Shown: in pieces, positions 33,291 through 44,517 of the stretch
Numbering within the stretch: the first letter of the stretch is position 1
How the letters are laid out: every line of letters starts with the position of its first letter
Source of the DNA: Paguma larvata
Taxonomy: Eukaryota > Chordata > Mammalia > Carnivora > Viverridae
Direction of reading: 5' to 3'
DNA: 64,000 nucleotides
NCBI GenBank assembly: GCA_030068075.1
Contig: CM057824.1
Span: 129,632,414 to 129,696,413, forward strand
Notes under the pieces: model-generated
What the model saw: only the letters and a program-made list of their open reading frames with translations
Told to the model about the DNA's origin: nothing
Database searches by the model: none
Made by a program: the position numbers and the translations under genes

Positions 33291-35384
33291 CTTAGGTTCA
33301 GTACACCACAAAAGGAAAAAATCGAATATTAAATAGGAAAAAAAAAAAAACAAACAAACACATTCCATCTGGATAAAGCACAAATGCCCAAAGAAGATAG
33401 GAAATATGGTTGGAGGTATTTCTAAATTAATAAGCAAAAATCCCTAGATACTATTTCCGTTTTCAAGGGAATCCCAAATAACAAGAATCTTCTGAAGACT
33501 AAGACCTAATAAAAGTACTCTTTCTTTATTGTGTGATACAAAACTATGCCAATAATGAAACTCATTTCTGTCGACTGATTCATTATTTGTGTCCATAATT
33601 AAGTATATTTTGTGTAATAAAATTAATATACATATTTTCAAAGGATTAGTATCAGTGAATGTGGGGGATTTTTTATGATTGCTAAGCTACTTCATATATT
33701 TTAACAGAAAATGTAATCCTACTGTTCATATTACAACACAGAATTTAGCTCAATAATTATTGGGTGGTATTATTTGTACAGCCTCAGATTGTCATTTTGG
33801 AATGCTTCTGATGTGGTGATCCAATGATGGCGTTTCGTATAAGAGTCTGATTGTCTCTAGGTATTAGCAATGAAGGTTAACTGAAATGTATAAAGCTCCC
33901 CAGAACCAAATCAAATACTATACAGATATACTGGTTCTTTTTAATTCTAGTCTTTTTTTCCTTCCACAAACACCATTTAAACACATCCATGTTGCTGACA
34001 TATAGAAAGGTGCTCAATATGCTTTGGTACGAGGCAATAGGTAAAGAATAACCACTTTGCTATAAAATATTCCCTGGTATTATTACCTGTGTTTTAATAA
34101 GGTAGTACTAGCGTTTTAATAAAGTTTATCTGCTTTTGAGTATAGAAAGGTGTAGTATAAAAGCAAAATTTTAATACTTCATAGCCATAACATAATTTAT
34201 ATTAAAATAATGTTCTTGAGACCAAAAAATAAAAACTGCCCTTTAAAAGTAATAAAATATTTGAGTTATATTGGTAAACGTTTTATTATGTTTTATTATA
34301 ACTTGAAACAGTTTATTAGAATAAGAGCTTCCAATGAGGAAAGGATTATAGGCAGTACATGCTGATATATAGTTTTACATTCTTCCATCTCTAGGAGTAA
34401 AATGCATGAAAATAAAAATGTAAAAACTTCATAGACATCATACCTATCACCTTCTAGTATACTATAAAAATTAGTCATTATTATTATCACTATTTTTATG
34501 TCCTTCTGTAATAATGTAAACTCTATTAGTGTGAGAATCTCTGTCTTCACTGTTATCTGACGTAAACATATCCACCACAACTGTGGTGGACGCATAGTAT
34601 GTATGTATTTTTTTTCAAAAATTACTATAGAGTTGCAAACTATATATTTTCAATAGTTTGTTGTTAAAAGGGGGTAATTTATGCAGTAGACATGTATTCT
34701 TAAACATATCCCAGGGTTTTGTATTTGCAGTCATTTAGTGTTATGGCTTTGCCTGATAACCCTAATATTTAAATCTCTTATCTTCTAAACAGAAATCAAC
34801 AGTGTTACATCAACAAGTGTTAAATCAACCATCTAATGGTATATGAAATGGTTCACACTTCATTCTTATATACACTTATTACTATTAAGAAGTAAAAATT
34901 ATAATTACTGTTATAAGTATATAGAGATTCTATTACTAAACAAGCTAAAGTACCTGGTTCTAAAAATATTTGTTTTCAAAATCCATTTTAGCCTCAAAAC
35001 TGGGAGAATCTGCCATTTCTCTCAAGGAGAAAAGCATGAAGAAAAGATACTGAAGAAAGACAAATGATTGTTTTACTGTATATTTCAGAGACTTTAGTCA
35101 TTGAACCAACTTAGAATTTGGAACCTCCACAATAATGATTATTTAAAAATATAAAATAAAATAAACGATATTTTAAACAGACTGACTCTAAATATATGTT
35201 TTTAATATCTGCATTAGTTATAAAAGTTAGACAGCAAAATAGTCATTAGCTATACAACCAAAATAAGAAAAATAACTGTCATAATGATGCCTATAGATTT
35301 CGAAGTTTTTAATTTTATTTTTAATATACTCTCATGGGTGTTTGTGCATGCACACATGCATGTGTGTATTCTTTTCCTTTTAAA
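33291..35384. other. 2.1 kb of unassigned AT-rich DNA
   Basis: No gene or repeat recognised. A 99-codon minus frame (34296-34595) lacks any domain. Confidence 0.5.
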
Positions 35385-36390
35385 TAGACTAATTTTTAAA
35401 GAAGTTTTATATTCATAGCAAAATTAATCTGAAAATACAGAGAATTCCCATAAATTCCCTGCTCCCCTCTCTGTATATACATGGTCGACTCCGTTCTCAA
35501 TATCCTGTACCAGAGCGGCACATTTGTTACAATTCATGAATCTGTATTAACAGATAATGATTACCCAAAGTTAGTAGTTTACTTCATGGTTCACTCTTGG
35601 GCACTTACCTTTTATAGGTTTGGACAATTGTGTGTTGATATCCATCCATCATTATACCATGATACAGAACAGTTTCACTGCCCTAAATCCTCTGTTTCAT
35701 CTATTCATACTTCCTTCCTTCCCCCCTAATCCCTAAAAGATCATTGATCTTTTATTGTCTCATAGTTTTGCCTTTTCAGAATGCCATATAATTTCAGTCA
35801 CACAAATGTAGCCTTTTCAGATTTGCTTCTTTCACTTAGTAATATGCATTTAAGTTTCCACCATAATTTTTCATGATTTATTAAGTCTTTCCAGTACTAA
35901 ACAATATTTTAGTCTTATCCATGTTTGTTTGTTTATCCATTCACCTACTGAAGGGTATCTTGGTTGCTTCCAAGATTTGGCATTTATGAATTAAGCTGTT
36001 ACACACATATACATGTAAATTTTTGTATAAATATGGTTTGATTCCTTTGTATAAGACCCGAGCAGTGCAATTCCTGGATCACACAGTAGGAGTATGTTTA
36101 ACTGTGTAGGAACTGCCTTCCAAAGCGGCTGCACTGTTTTACATCCCCACCAGCAACGGATGAGAGTTCTTGCTGCATACCTTCATCAGAATCGTTGTCA
36201 GTATTCCCGATTTTCATCATTCTAATAGGTATGTATTGGTATCTCACTGTTGTTTAAATTTGCATTTCTTAATAACAAGATGTGAAGTATCTTTTCATGT
36301 GCTCACTTGCCATATGTAAATGTTTAGCTTCTATAACGAGGTGTCCATTCATGTCTTTTGCCTACTTTTTAAACCAGGTTTGTTCTTTTC

Positions 36391-36508
36391 TTATGATTGA
36401 GCTCATTGCGGGTCTTGAACTCACAACCCTGAGATCAAGACCTGAGCTGAGGTCAAGAGTTGGATGCTTAACTGACTGAACCACCCAGGCGCCCCTATTA
36501 TGATTGAG
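36391..36508 (-). mobile_element. 3'-truncated, tail-less CAN SINE with perfect duplication
   Basis: The SINE part (36402-36497) is only the tRNA-related head: minus strand GGGGCGCCTGGGTGGTTCAG through CTCAGCTCAGGTCTTGATCTC to the B box GTTCAAGACC, and then it stops. No CT region and no A tail. Yet it has an exact 11-bp duplication TTATGATTGAG at 36391-36401 and 36498-36508, and the old L1 continues cleanly on both sides. Two bases (TA) sit between head and duplication. Confidence 0.87.
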
Positions 36509-36529
36509 TTTTAAGAGTTCTTTGTATGT

Positions 36530-36612
36530 GAAACAAGTAAAATAATGTTATTCTGTATATTAACTAACTGGAATTTAAACAAAAACTTGAAACTAAAAAA
36601 AAGAAAAAAGTT
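36530..36612 (+). mobile_element. short carnivore L1 3'-end fragment
   Basis: CTGTATATTAACTAACTGG, AATTTAAACAAAAACTTG and an A run match the terminal ~60 bases of a carnivore L1 3' UTR as I recall it, in plus orientation inside the minus-strand old L1. Its duplication is not clear. Confidence 0.5.
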
Positions 36613-37369
36613 TATTATATATTGCTGATTACAGTCCTTTAATACATATATCCTTTGGATACATTTTCTTGTAGTCTGTGGTTTGTAGTCTCATTCTCTT
36701 TCACAGAGCAGAAAAGAATAATTTTAATGAAGTCCAACTTATCAATTCTTTCTCTCAGGCATGGATCATGCCTTTGAGTTTGCAACTAAAAAGTCATCAT
36801 CATGACTAAAATCATCTAGACTCTCTCCCATATTATCTTCTAGGGACTTTGTAAGTTTATGTTTTACAATTAAGGCCTGTGATACATTTTTAGTCATTTT
36901 CTGTGAAGAATGTAAAGCCTGTGTTTAGATTTTATTTGTTTGATCATTTGTATGTGGATTTCCAGGGTTCCAGCACCTGTTATTGAAAATGCTTTTAGTT
37001 TTTGCCTTTGCTTCTTTGTCAGAGATCAATTGACTGTGTCTCTGTTCTGTGTTTGGGATATATGTTCTGTTTCGTCCATATCTTTGTCAATTCTTTTGCC
37101 GGTACCACACTGCCTTGGTTACTATAGCTTTCTAGTAAGTCTAGAAATCAGATAGTATTAGTCTTCCAATTGTATTCATCTCCTTCAAAATTGGTTACCT
37201 TTCTTTAAATTATCCATATAAATTTTAGAGTTGATTTGATGATATTCACAAAATAAATTACCAGTATTTTGGCTGAGATAGTGGTGAATACATAGATCAA
37301 GTTGAGAATAATTGACACTTTGACAGTACTGCGTCTTCCTATCCATGAACATAGAATCTCTCCTCATTT

Positions 37370-37591
37370 TATTTTTTTTAAATATTTTTAAATGTTTATT
37401 TATTTTTGATAGGGAGACAGACAGAGCATGAACAGGGTATGGGCAGAGAGAGAGGGAGACACAGAAACTGAAGCAAGCTCCAGGGTCTAAGCTGTCAGCA
37501 CAGAGTCCAACGCTGGGCTCGAACTCACAAACCATGAGATCATGACCTGAGCTGAAGTTGGACGCTTAACCAACTTAGCCACCAAGCTCCC
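37370..37591 (-). mobile_element. CAN-type SINE, nested in old L1
   Basis: Full minus-strand copy with tail AAATGTTTATTTATTTTTG on the plus strand and body GTCAGCACAGAGTCC. The head is slightly degraded (GGGGAGCTTGGTGGCTAAG). Duplication CTCTCCTCATTT (37358-37369) against CTCTCTTCATTT (37592-37603). Confidence 0.9.
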
Positions 37592-37663
37592 CTCTCTTCA
37601 TTTAATTTTTTTTTAAAGTTTCTTTCATCAGAGTTTTGTATATTTTTTATATTTATCTTGTAC

Positions 37664-38144
37664 TATTGGTTTGTCCACCCCTTGGGAGTTTCCTGGCAGT
37701 AATCTGAAATTGGCCCCCCATTCATTGAGAGTATGGAGAGACCAAAGAGCAAGACCACTCCATATTGGTGTGTGGCAGGCTTAATAAACAAGGGAAGTTA
37801 CTTGTAAGGCTTGTCTTGGATAGCTGCAAGATGAGTAGATCTTCCCACCTACCCACCAGAATCGTTAAAGTTTATAAAAAGACTTAACTAGGCTCAGTCG
37901 TGTATACAGTCCAGATAGCCTCAACACCGCATTTCTATCTCAAATCTGTGTCCTTGGAGCAGCTTCTGGGTATGGAGAAGGCAAGGAGAAAGCACACTTC
38001 AATAACAACGGAAGGGGTAAAGAGTCTCTAATTGCCAGGGTCCATATTGAGTATCAACTACTAGTTGAACTCAACTAGATGAACTACTAGTATCATCAAC
38101 TAGTTGATGTGTATGTCACATCCTCTTGATTATCTCCTCCAAAA
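37664..38144 (-). mobile_element. LTR-like insertion in old L1, family unknown
   Basis: About 480 bases that are not L1, while L1 flanks both sides (...TATCTTGTAC before, AATTTTGATAGATTTATG after). TGTAC stands on both sides (37659-37663 and 38145-38149) as a 5-base duplication, the size made by retroviral-type integrases. On the minus strand a TTTATAAACTTTAA box and a TTTATTAAG about 90 bases later resemble the promoter and polyadenylation parts of an LTR. Terminal TG/CA is not evident, so this stays tentative. No coding sequence. Confidence 0.42.
38095..38108. repeat. perfect 14-bp palindrome in a cluster of related short repeats
   Basis: ATCAACTAGTTGAT is its own reverse complement. It follows related near-palindromes (TCAACTACTAGTTGA at 38054-38068, and AACTCAACTAGATGAACTAC), so 38053-38108 is a small family of CAACTAG/CTAGTTG units. 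Confidence 0.88.
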
Positions 38145-38649
38145 TGTACAAATTTTGATAGATTTATGTGCGACTATTTATTTTTCTTTGGCAAATGGAG
38201 TTTTTTGTAAATAGTATTTGGTTTCTAATATCGAATTTCTCTTATTCATTGTTGCTGTGTAGGAAAGTAGTTGACTTTTGTATATTAACTTTGTATCCTA
38301 CAACCTTGTTACAATTGCTTCTTAGTTTGAGGTTTTTTGTTTTTTGTTTTTTTTAATTGATTCTCTCAGGTTTTCTACATAAACAATTATGTCATTTGAA
38401 AACCAGACAGTTTTATTTATTTTCCTGATCTTAGGTTCTTTTTCTTGTCTTATTGACATTTCCTTTAGGTTCATTTCCTTTTCTTGTCTTATTGAATTAG
38501 CTAGAATTCCAATATGATGTTGTAAAGGACAGTGGGTGAAAATTTTGTTATCTTAGTGGGAAAGTTATATATATTTGTCAGTACTTTTTGTACATGGAGT
38601 TTTGAAGAAAAAACATTGAAGCTTCAACCTAGGTTTTAGTCATTGAACA

Positions 38650-39190
38650 AAGTTGTACTATGCACTGTTATAAGTTAAATATTGTGCTAAAAGTATGCAA
38701 TTACTATCTAATCTAATAATGACTAATATTTTGTTTACTTTATGTCAAGGGATGTTCTTAAAGAATTACACTTAACTCAGTTAGCCTTTTTTTTTTTTAA
38801 GTTTATTTGTTTACTTATTTTTGAGAGAGAGAGGAAAGCACAAGGCAAGGAGGGACAGAGAGAGAGGAAGAGAGAGAGAGAGAGAGAGAATCCTAAGGAG
38901 GCTCCGCACTGTCAGTGGAGTACTGGACACACGGCTCAGGTCCACCAACTGTGAGATCGTGACCTGAGCCAAATGAAGTCAGATGCTTAACTGACTGAGC
39001 CATCCAGGGGCTGCTTAACTCATTTAGTCTTGATTATTATTCTTAGTTGCCAAATAAGTAACCTGAAACAAGAAGAGGTTTAATAAGTTGCTGAAGGTTT
39101 CACAGCCACTATGTTATAGAGCCAGGTTGCAAAATCATGGAATCTAGAAACAAAGTCTTTGTGTTTAACTATGAAGCTACACAATATGTA
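38650..39190 (-). mobile_element. possible MIR fragment, split by a SINE
   Basis: TTGAACAAAGTTGTACTATGCACTG to the left and AACCTGAAACAAGAAGAGG, AATAAGTTGCTGAAGG, CACAGCCACTATG, AGAGCCAGGTTGC to the right follow a reverse-strand MIR with the SINE at 38785-39013 inside it. Confidence 0.5.
38785..39013 (-). mobile_element. CAN-type SINE
   Basis: Plus strand shows T run, AAGTTTATTTGTTTAC, a GA-rich tract, AGGAGGCTCCGCACTGTCAG, CTGTGAGATCGTGACC, and a degraded head CTGAGCCATCCAGGGG. Duplication CTTAACTCAGTTAG (38771-38784) against CTTAACTCATTTAG (39014-39027). Confidence 0.9.
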
Positions 39191-39570
39191 ATAAAAAGTC
39201 ATGACATCTAATATTTTATAGTTCAGTTATAATTTTAAGATACATATTTTACAAGTTAAATGATCTTAATATGATTTTGTAATGAATAACACCAACATTA
39301 AATGCTATAAGACTTTCAGAAAGAAGGTGATCAACCTGGCTGAGGTAGACTTTTAGTCAGTAGAAGAATGCAGGTCAGTCACTGAGTTTTGGAGAAAAAG
39401 GGGAGGTATTGTTGAGTAGGGTTTATATATGAGCCATATGTGGGTAAAGGGAGATGAGATATTTCAACGGAAAACATAATAAGGAGAAAATGGCATAAGG
39501 AGAAGACAAAATATTGTATGCATAAGTGTTACTGAGATAAAGATTAATACTTATATAATTTTGGATTGTA
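39191..39570. other. unassigned DNA
   Basis: Nothing recognised. Confidence 0.5.
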
Positions 39571-39582
39571 AATGGTATATAT

Positions 39583-39793
39583 TTTTAATTTTTTCTAAGA
39601 TTTATTTATTTTTAGAGAGAGACAGAGTGCTAGTGGGGGACAGGCAGAGAGAGAGGGAGACACAGAATCCCAAGCAGGCTCCAGGCTCTGAGCTGTCAGC
39701 ACAGAACCCGATGTGGGGCTTGAACTCATGAACCACGAGATCATGACCTGAGACAAAGTCGATGCTTAACCGACTGAGCCACCCAGGTGCCCC
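39583..39793 (-). mobile_element. CAN-type SINE, well preserved
   Basis: Head GGGGCACCTGGGTGGCTCAG, body GTGCTGACAGCTCAGAGCC and CT region all present on the minus strand. AATGGTAT at 39571-39578 and 39797-39804 is the likely duplication. Confidence 0.92.
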
Positions 39794-39804
39794 ATGAATG
39801 GTAT

Positions 39805-40204
39805 TTTTAAAGCATAAAAGAAAAGCCAAAAATCAAATCATGAAGGTTAATCTCTGACTACATTTTAAAATATTAAAACTTATGTGTGTTAAAGTAAACT
39901 ATAAGTATTGTAGAGAGCAAATGATAAACTGAAAAAATATTGGCAGCATATCTCACAAAGGGGTAATATAGTACATTTGTACATAAATTAAAAATAGTAT
40001 ATAAAATATAATATAAAACAAAAAAAAATCAAGGCCAATATAATAATGAAAAAAATAGTCAAAATCTAGCAACAAATTTACAAAGAAATATGTGGCTACC
40101 ACACAAAGTATTGTTCAAAATAAATATTAAATAATATTTTTATTTTTTATTTGAATTAATTTTAAGTAATATTAATAACTTCATTTTTCTGTCCAACAAA
40201 TTGT
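39805..40204. other. unassigned AT-rich DNA
   Basis: Nothing recognised. Confidence 0.5.
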
Positions 40205-40218
40205 CAAAGATTATTTTA

Positions 40219-40425
40219 TATTTTTATTTATTTATTTATTTGTCAAGGTTTATTTATTTTTGAGAGAGAAAGAGCAGGGGAGCGACAGAGAGGTGGACAC
40301 AGGATTTAAAGCGGACTCTGCACTGACAGCAGACAGCCCAATGCGGAGCTTGAATTCATGAACTGCAAGATCATAACCTGAGTGGAAGTCAGAAGCTTAA
40401 CCTACTGAGCCACCCGGGCACCTCC
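40219..40425 (-). mobile_element. CAN-type SINE
   Basis: Minus-strand copy; the head region reads GTGCCCGGGTGGCTCAGTAG. Perfect 14-bp duplication CAAAGATTATTTTA at 40205-40218 and 40426-40439. Head-to-head with the next SINE. Confidence 0.92.
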
Positions 40426-40452
40426 CAAAGATTATTTTAAAAGAAAATATGA

Positions 40453-40665
40453 GTAGGCAATGAATGGCTCAGTTGGTTGGCTGTCCAACTCTTGATTTTT
40501 GTTCAGGTCATGATCTTGCAGTTCATGGGGTGGAACCCCGCATCAAGGGGTCAGGATTCTCTCCTCCTCTTTTTGTCTCTCCCCGACTCATGCTCTCTCT
40601 GTCTCTGTCTCTGTCTCTGTCTCTGTCTCTCTCTTAAAAAAATCAAGTAAACTTTTAAAAAAGTG
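40453..40665 (+). mobile_element. CAN-type SINE, head degraded, (CTCTGT)n inside
   Basis: Starts with a damaged head (AGGCAATGAATGGCTCAGTTGG), then CAGGTCATGATCTTGCAG, a shortened body, and a CT region grown into a CTCTGT hexanucleotide repeat at 40594-40634. Ends in an A-rich tail. No clear duplication. Confidence 0.83.
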
Positions 40666-41169
40666 ATAATACAAGTAGTCCATAAATATTATAAAAGTAT
40701 CATTTTCTTCTGGAGGAAAAGTAAATTGTCAAATGAATCCAGGAAATAAATATGATATGTATCTCTCTACATAAACAAACAAACAAACAAATAAATAAAC
40801 GTTTAAAAAGTACAAAATATAGACGTGGATAATTTTCTATGTAATAAATTATAAATGAATTAAATAGAATAAAAAATCAAAGTAATTAATTTTCAGTTAA
40901 ATCTAAACTCTGTTCTTAGAATATGATAAAGGTGTGGCTCATAGCTCAAAGTATAAATATTAAGCACTGATTTCCATGCAAGTTTCATCTAGTTAACTTA
41001 TTCAAGGAAATGTCTGGTGTTTACCCTCATGAATATTTAATCTTAATGTTTTTCAGATTTTTGTTGAATACAGAAGTTTAAAAATACACTTAGCATGTGT
41101 AAGATTTCCAAAGAGATGATATCCTTAGGTAAACATTATGTAAACTTTTAAATAGTTAAATAATTAATG
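40666..41169. other. unassigned AT-rich DNA
   Basis: Contains a short CAAA/TAAA patch at 40772-40803. No gene seen. Confidence 0.5.
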
Positions 41170-41345
41170 TTCCTTTCTGCCAAACCCTAAAAAAGTTACT
41201 TAAACTCTGTGCCTCAATTTTGCCAACTGTAAAACAAATATAATTCCTACATCGCAGATTTGTTGTGAGGAGCATGTACTTACTAACACAGGGAAAGATA
41301 CCAGGACAATGATGAGTAATAGGTATTCTAGAGTTATGTTATTTT
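41170..41345 (+). mobile_element. MIR SINE fragment
   Basis: AAAGTTACTTAAACTCTGTGCC, TCAATTTTGCCAACTGTAAAAC, ATTCCTACATCGCAGATTTG, TTGTGAGGAGCATGTAC and ACCAGGACAATGATGAGTAATAG match the plus-strand MIR core and 3' part in order. Confidence 0.75.
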
Positions 41346-41479
41346 GTAGCATGTTTGTTATATTGTAAAATAATTCATACTGTTAGTAACAGTTTCGGGA
41401 AGTCAGTATAGCCAATATAGAAGGGAATAAAGAGGTGTGAGTATTTCTGTGTTTCAGTGTGTCCATATAAGCGGCAAAA

Positions 41480-42020
41480 TTATTTTCCTATAAATCAAAT
41501 ATGTTCTTGGCCTTATCCAATTACGCTTCCATTGACTCTCCATGATGCAATCCATGCACCTTCCCTTGGGAAGATGATGTCCTCTAAATGGCCTCAATAT
41601 TCCAATATTGCTTCATCTCTTATCACTTATTCCACTTTCCCTTGGTGAAACCCAGACTAAGGTTCTCATGGTTCCCCAGATTTATTATATCCATTAAAAC
41701 TCTGTATTTCGCATATCCTATTCCTTCTATTTGGAATACTTAAAAAAATAAAATAAAATAAAACCGTATTCTCAACCTAAAAACTTTTCATCAATCTTAA
41801 ATACGTAGATGTAATGCCAACTCTTCTGAGAAGTTACATTCCACTTACATTTAATTTCACATATCTTTGTTAATAATACAGGTTGGATTGTATTTTGTCT
41901 TTTTAGAAGTCTGTTCTCCCAAAGATTGTGAACTCCGTAAACACATATGATGGCCATATTTGTACTTTTATTTTGTCTGCATATTGTTTTTTATATAAGA
42001 AAAAATCAATGTTTGTTAAG
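41480..42020 (+). mobile_element. L2 LINE 3'-end fragment
   Basis: CTATTCCTTCTATTTGGAATAC, CTCAACCTAAAAACTTTTCATC, GTAATGCCAACTCTTCTGAGAAG and the later CCCAAAGATTGTGAACTCCG follow the L2 3' part on the plus strand. Small frames here (63 and 86 codons) are chance. Confidence 0.72.
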
Positions 42021-42089
42021 GGAATCAGTAGGTTATGGAGATTCATGAACCAAAGGGTCTTCCCAAAGGAAATAATCTTCATGTTCTTA

Positions 42090-42260
42090 ACAAGTGAGAG
42101 AAGAGAGAACTGTATCTGTATACCCATTATTTGCTTTACACATACTGATTTCACTAACCTTCACACAATCGCAAAATTAAGTGCATAGTAGTCCCATTTT
42201 ATAGATGAAGAAGTTAAAATCTTGTGCCTTACCCAAAGCACAGAATCTCTGATTCTGTTG
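42090..42260 (-). mobile_element. MIR SINE fragment
   Basis: TTTCACTAACCTTCACACAATCGC, AGTCCCATTTTATAGATGAAG, TTACCCAAAGCACAGAATCTCTGATTCTG fit a reverse-strand MIR. Confidence 0.6.
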
Positions 42261-44503
42261 TTTTCAAAACAGTTTTAAATTTTAATGTTTCAACTAAAAA
42301 AAATCATTATGATTGTTAATGTAATTTAGAAATAAATAAGTTTGAAATTAAAACTGATTTATTTTTGACATGATAGACAATTTAATAAAATATTTAATAT
42401 TTTAAGCAAACCACTTTTTGTGATGTGACCTATTTTACAATAACTTCCTTATATATCTGTTACCCAAATTATGTAATTATGAAATTTTCAGTTAGTCTAA
42501 CTGAAAGCATTCTTTATCATGCTTTAGTTGTTTGGAGATTATATTCGAATGCTAAAGCTACCCTTGTGACAGTGATGAAAGGAATATGAGGGATATTATG
42601 CTTTATGTCAAACTCACTGCAATGACCAAAAAGTAGACAATTCTTATGAAACACAACATTTGAAGTTGTAATCAAAGTAACAAATGTGTAATAACACATT
42701 TTCCTTCTTTGTAGCCCTCAGGGTAAGAGTAATAATAACAAAAGTTATTTTATATAATCTTACGTAGATGTCGCCTCCAAAGTAATGCACTTCGTTCTGC
42801 TCTTTTTAAGAGAACATAGAAAGGTGGTAAATGTTACATAACTAAAAGGAAGGTCAAAATCTTAAAGTACTCTGCTGATATAATCTGGTTAGGTGTGAAA
42901 AGATTCAATGATACGTAAAGAAAAACTGATTAGGGAGCAAACAGTAATCTGGAATTGTTTTCCTTAGTGAAATGAAAATATCCTTGCAAAATACTAAAAG
43001 CACAGTGCAATATAGCAAAATCATAACCTTCTCACAATAAATTTTTACTAATTGCTAATCTTTAGAATGTAGGGTCTTTGGAGATATATTTAATGACATG
43101 TGCAGAGGTTTTATGAAACAGAGGTATTTATATACACAAGATTATGCACAATATAATATTTAGAGTAAGAAAATACAGTATGTGTGTGTGTGAGAGAATG
43201 TATATATGTGAAATTTTAAGTATATGGGAAAGCTAATCTCTATAGTTTTGAATAGAAACTACACTGAAACTGTTAAATAACTATCAGCATGAGCATGTAC
43301 AAAATTGCAAATATGAAACTATAAAGTAGAAATCATACATATTAGTTTTCAGATTGTACTATAAATAACCCTTATATTTTTACTTGTGTAATAATTCAAA
43401 AAAGAAAAGCTATGAGGATTATAAAAGAAATCTATTATAAAAAACCCCACATAAAGCCAAAAACATCTAAAACAGACCTTCTTAAATATATAAAATAGAG
43501 GTTAGTTTTCTTCTGACAAGAGTATATTGGTGTCATAATAAATAAGATCAAGGTTAGAAACCAGTATGGGCTCTCAGCTGAAAGACATTCACCACTAATG
43601 TTTTCAGAATGAGAACAGTTGGTGCCTGAGTTTAAATAGCGTGCGTCTTTCTTGCCTTTGCTTGAAATGGCATAAATAGCTATAGTGGTAAACAGCATAA
43701 AGAAACTGAAAGGAAACTGTGAAAGCTTCAATACTAGATTGGGTCGTAAAAAAGGGGTACAGGTCACATTCTATGTTTGAGCCTATCCAAATGAAGCCAC
43801 CAGATTTTCAACAAAATTAAAGGTATTCTGCTTAGCTTTAAAACAAAAAGACTGTTATAAAATCACAAATCTTTACCACATCATTGAAGAGAAAATCAAT
43901 CTTAACCATTAAAAAAAAGGAAAGAAAGAAAGAAAGAAAGAAAAAAAAGGCAGGACATTTTGCACATTCTTCCCCATGTATAGAAAACTTGGTAAAATGG
44001 TGTTTAAGATTATTATTAATGAGGAGATAGTGAACAGAAGTCATGAAGATGAAACTTGCATTGTGACTTTCAAAGAATTCAAAATTTCATTCTATGTTAA
44101 AATACAATTCTGGCCCAAATGTAATGAGCACTAAGAGAAAGTCACATTCAAAATTCTCAAAAACCCATTCCTCAATATATAGAATGCATTAGGATTTTAA
44201 AATCATTCATCTTTTTATCCATGATAAGCCATTTAAACCTTTCATTTTCTTCCAGATTTTTAGAAAGCTTTAATTGGATTGAAAGAAACATTGAAGCCCG
44301 AAAAATGGTTATACTTCCTAGGGATAGATACAATGTACATTAAAACCCTGGGGTTCACTGCTCTTCAAGAAAGCAAAATTCCTCTTCATGTGCTACAAAG
44401 CCTGGACTTGTGTCTGTCATTTTTTAGTTTCCTCGGACATTCTTTTAAAATACTATATGAGTCCAATATTTCATATATAGAAAATTTGGTTATCTACAAA
44501 GAT
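42261..44503. other. 2.2 kb of unassigned DNA
   Basis: Holds a short TG run (about 43181-43195) and a (GAAA)n patch at 43919-43943. Frames of up to 110 codons show no domain. No gene recognised. Confidence 0.5.
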
Positions 44504-44517
44504 AAAAGCATAACTTC
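44504..44517. repeat. target-site duplication of truncated L1, 3' copy
   Basis: AAAAGCATAACTTC, identical to 44902-44915. Confidence 0.93.

Larger units (their letters stand above)
35385..38640 (-). mobile_element. old L1 (L1M-type) 3' half, heavily interrupted
   Basis: Minus-strand L1 read from its 3' UTR up into ORF2: AGAATTCCCATAAATTCCCTG, CATTTGTTACAATTCATG, CAGATTTGCTTCTTTCAC, GTATCTTGGTTGCTTCCAAG, TGCACTGTTTTACATCCCCACC, AGTCTGTGGTTTGTAGTCTC, CTTTGTCAATTCTTTTGCC, CTTTTGTATATTAACTTTGTATCC, AATTATGTCATTTG (the antisense of the YADD/FADD area). Insertions at 36402-36497, about 36530-36612, 37370-37591 and 37664-38144 break it up. No open frame remains. Confidence 0.85.

Noticed and set aside
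38030..38043. 14-base match AATTGCCAGGGTCC to 63431-63444 as evidence that both LTR-like elements are one family
   Set aside because: Similarity ends straight after these bases on both sides; too short to support kinship.
40594..40634. CTCTGT repeat as a CRISPR-like or satellite array
   Set aside because: No spacers; it is slippage within the pyrimidine tract of a SINE.
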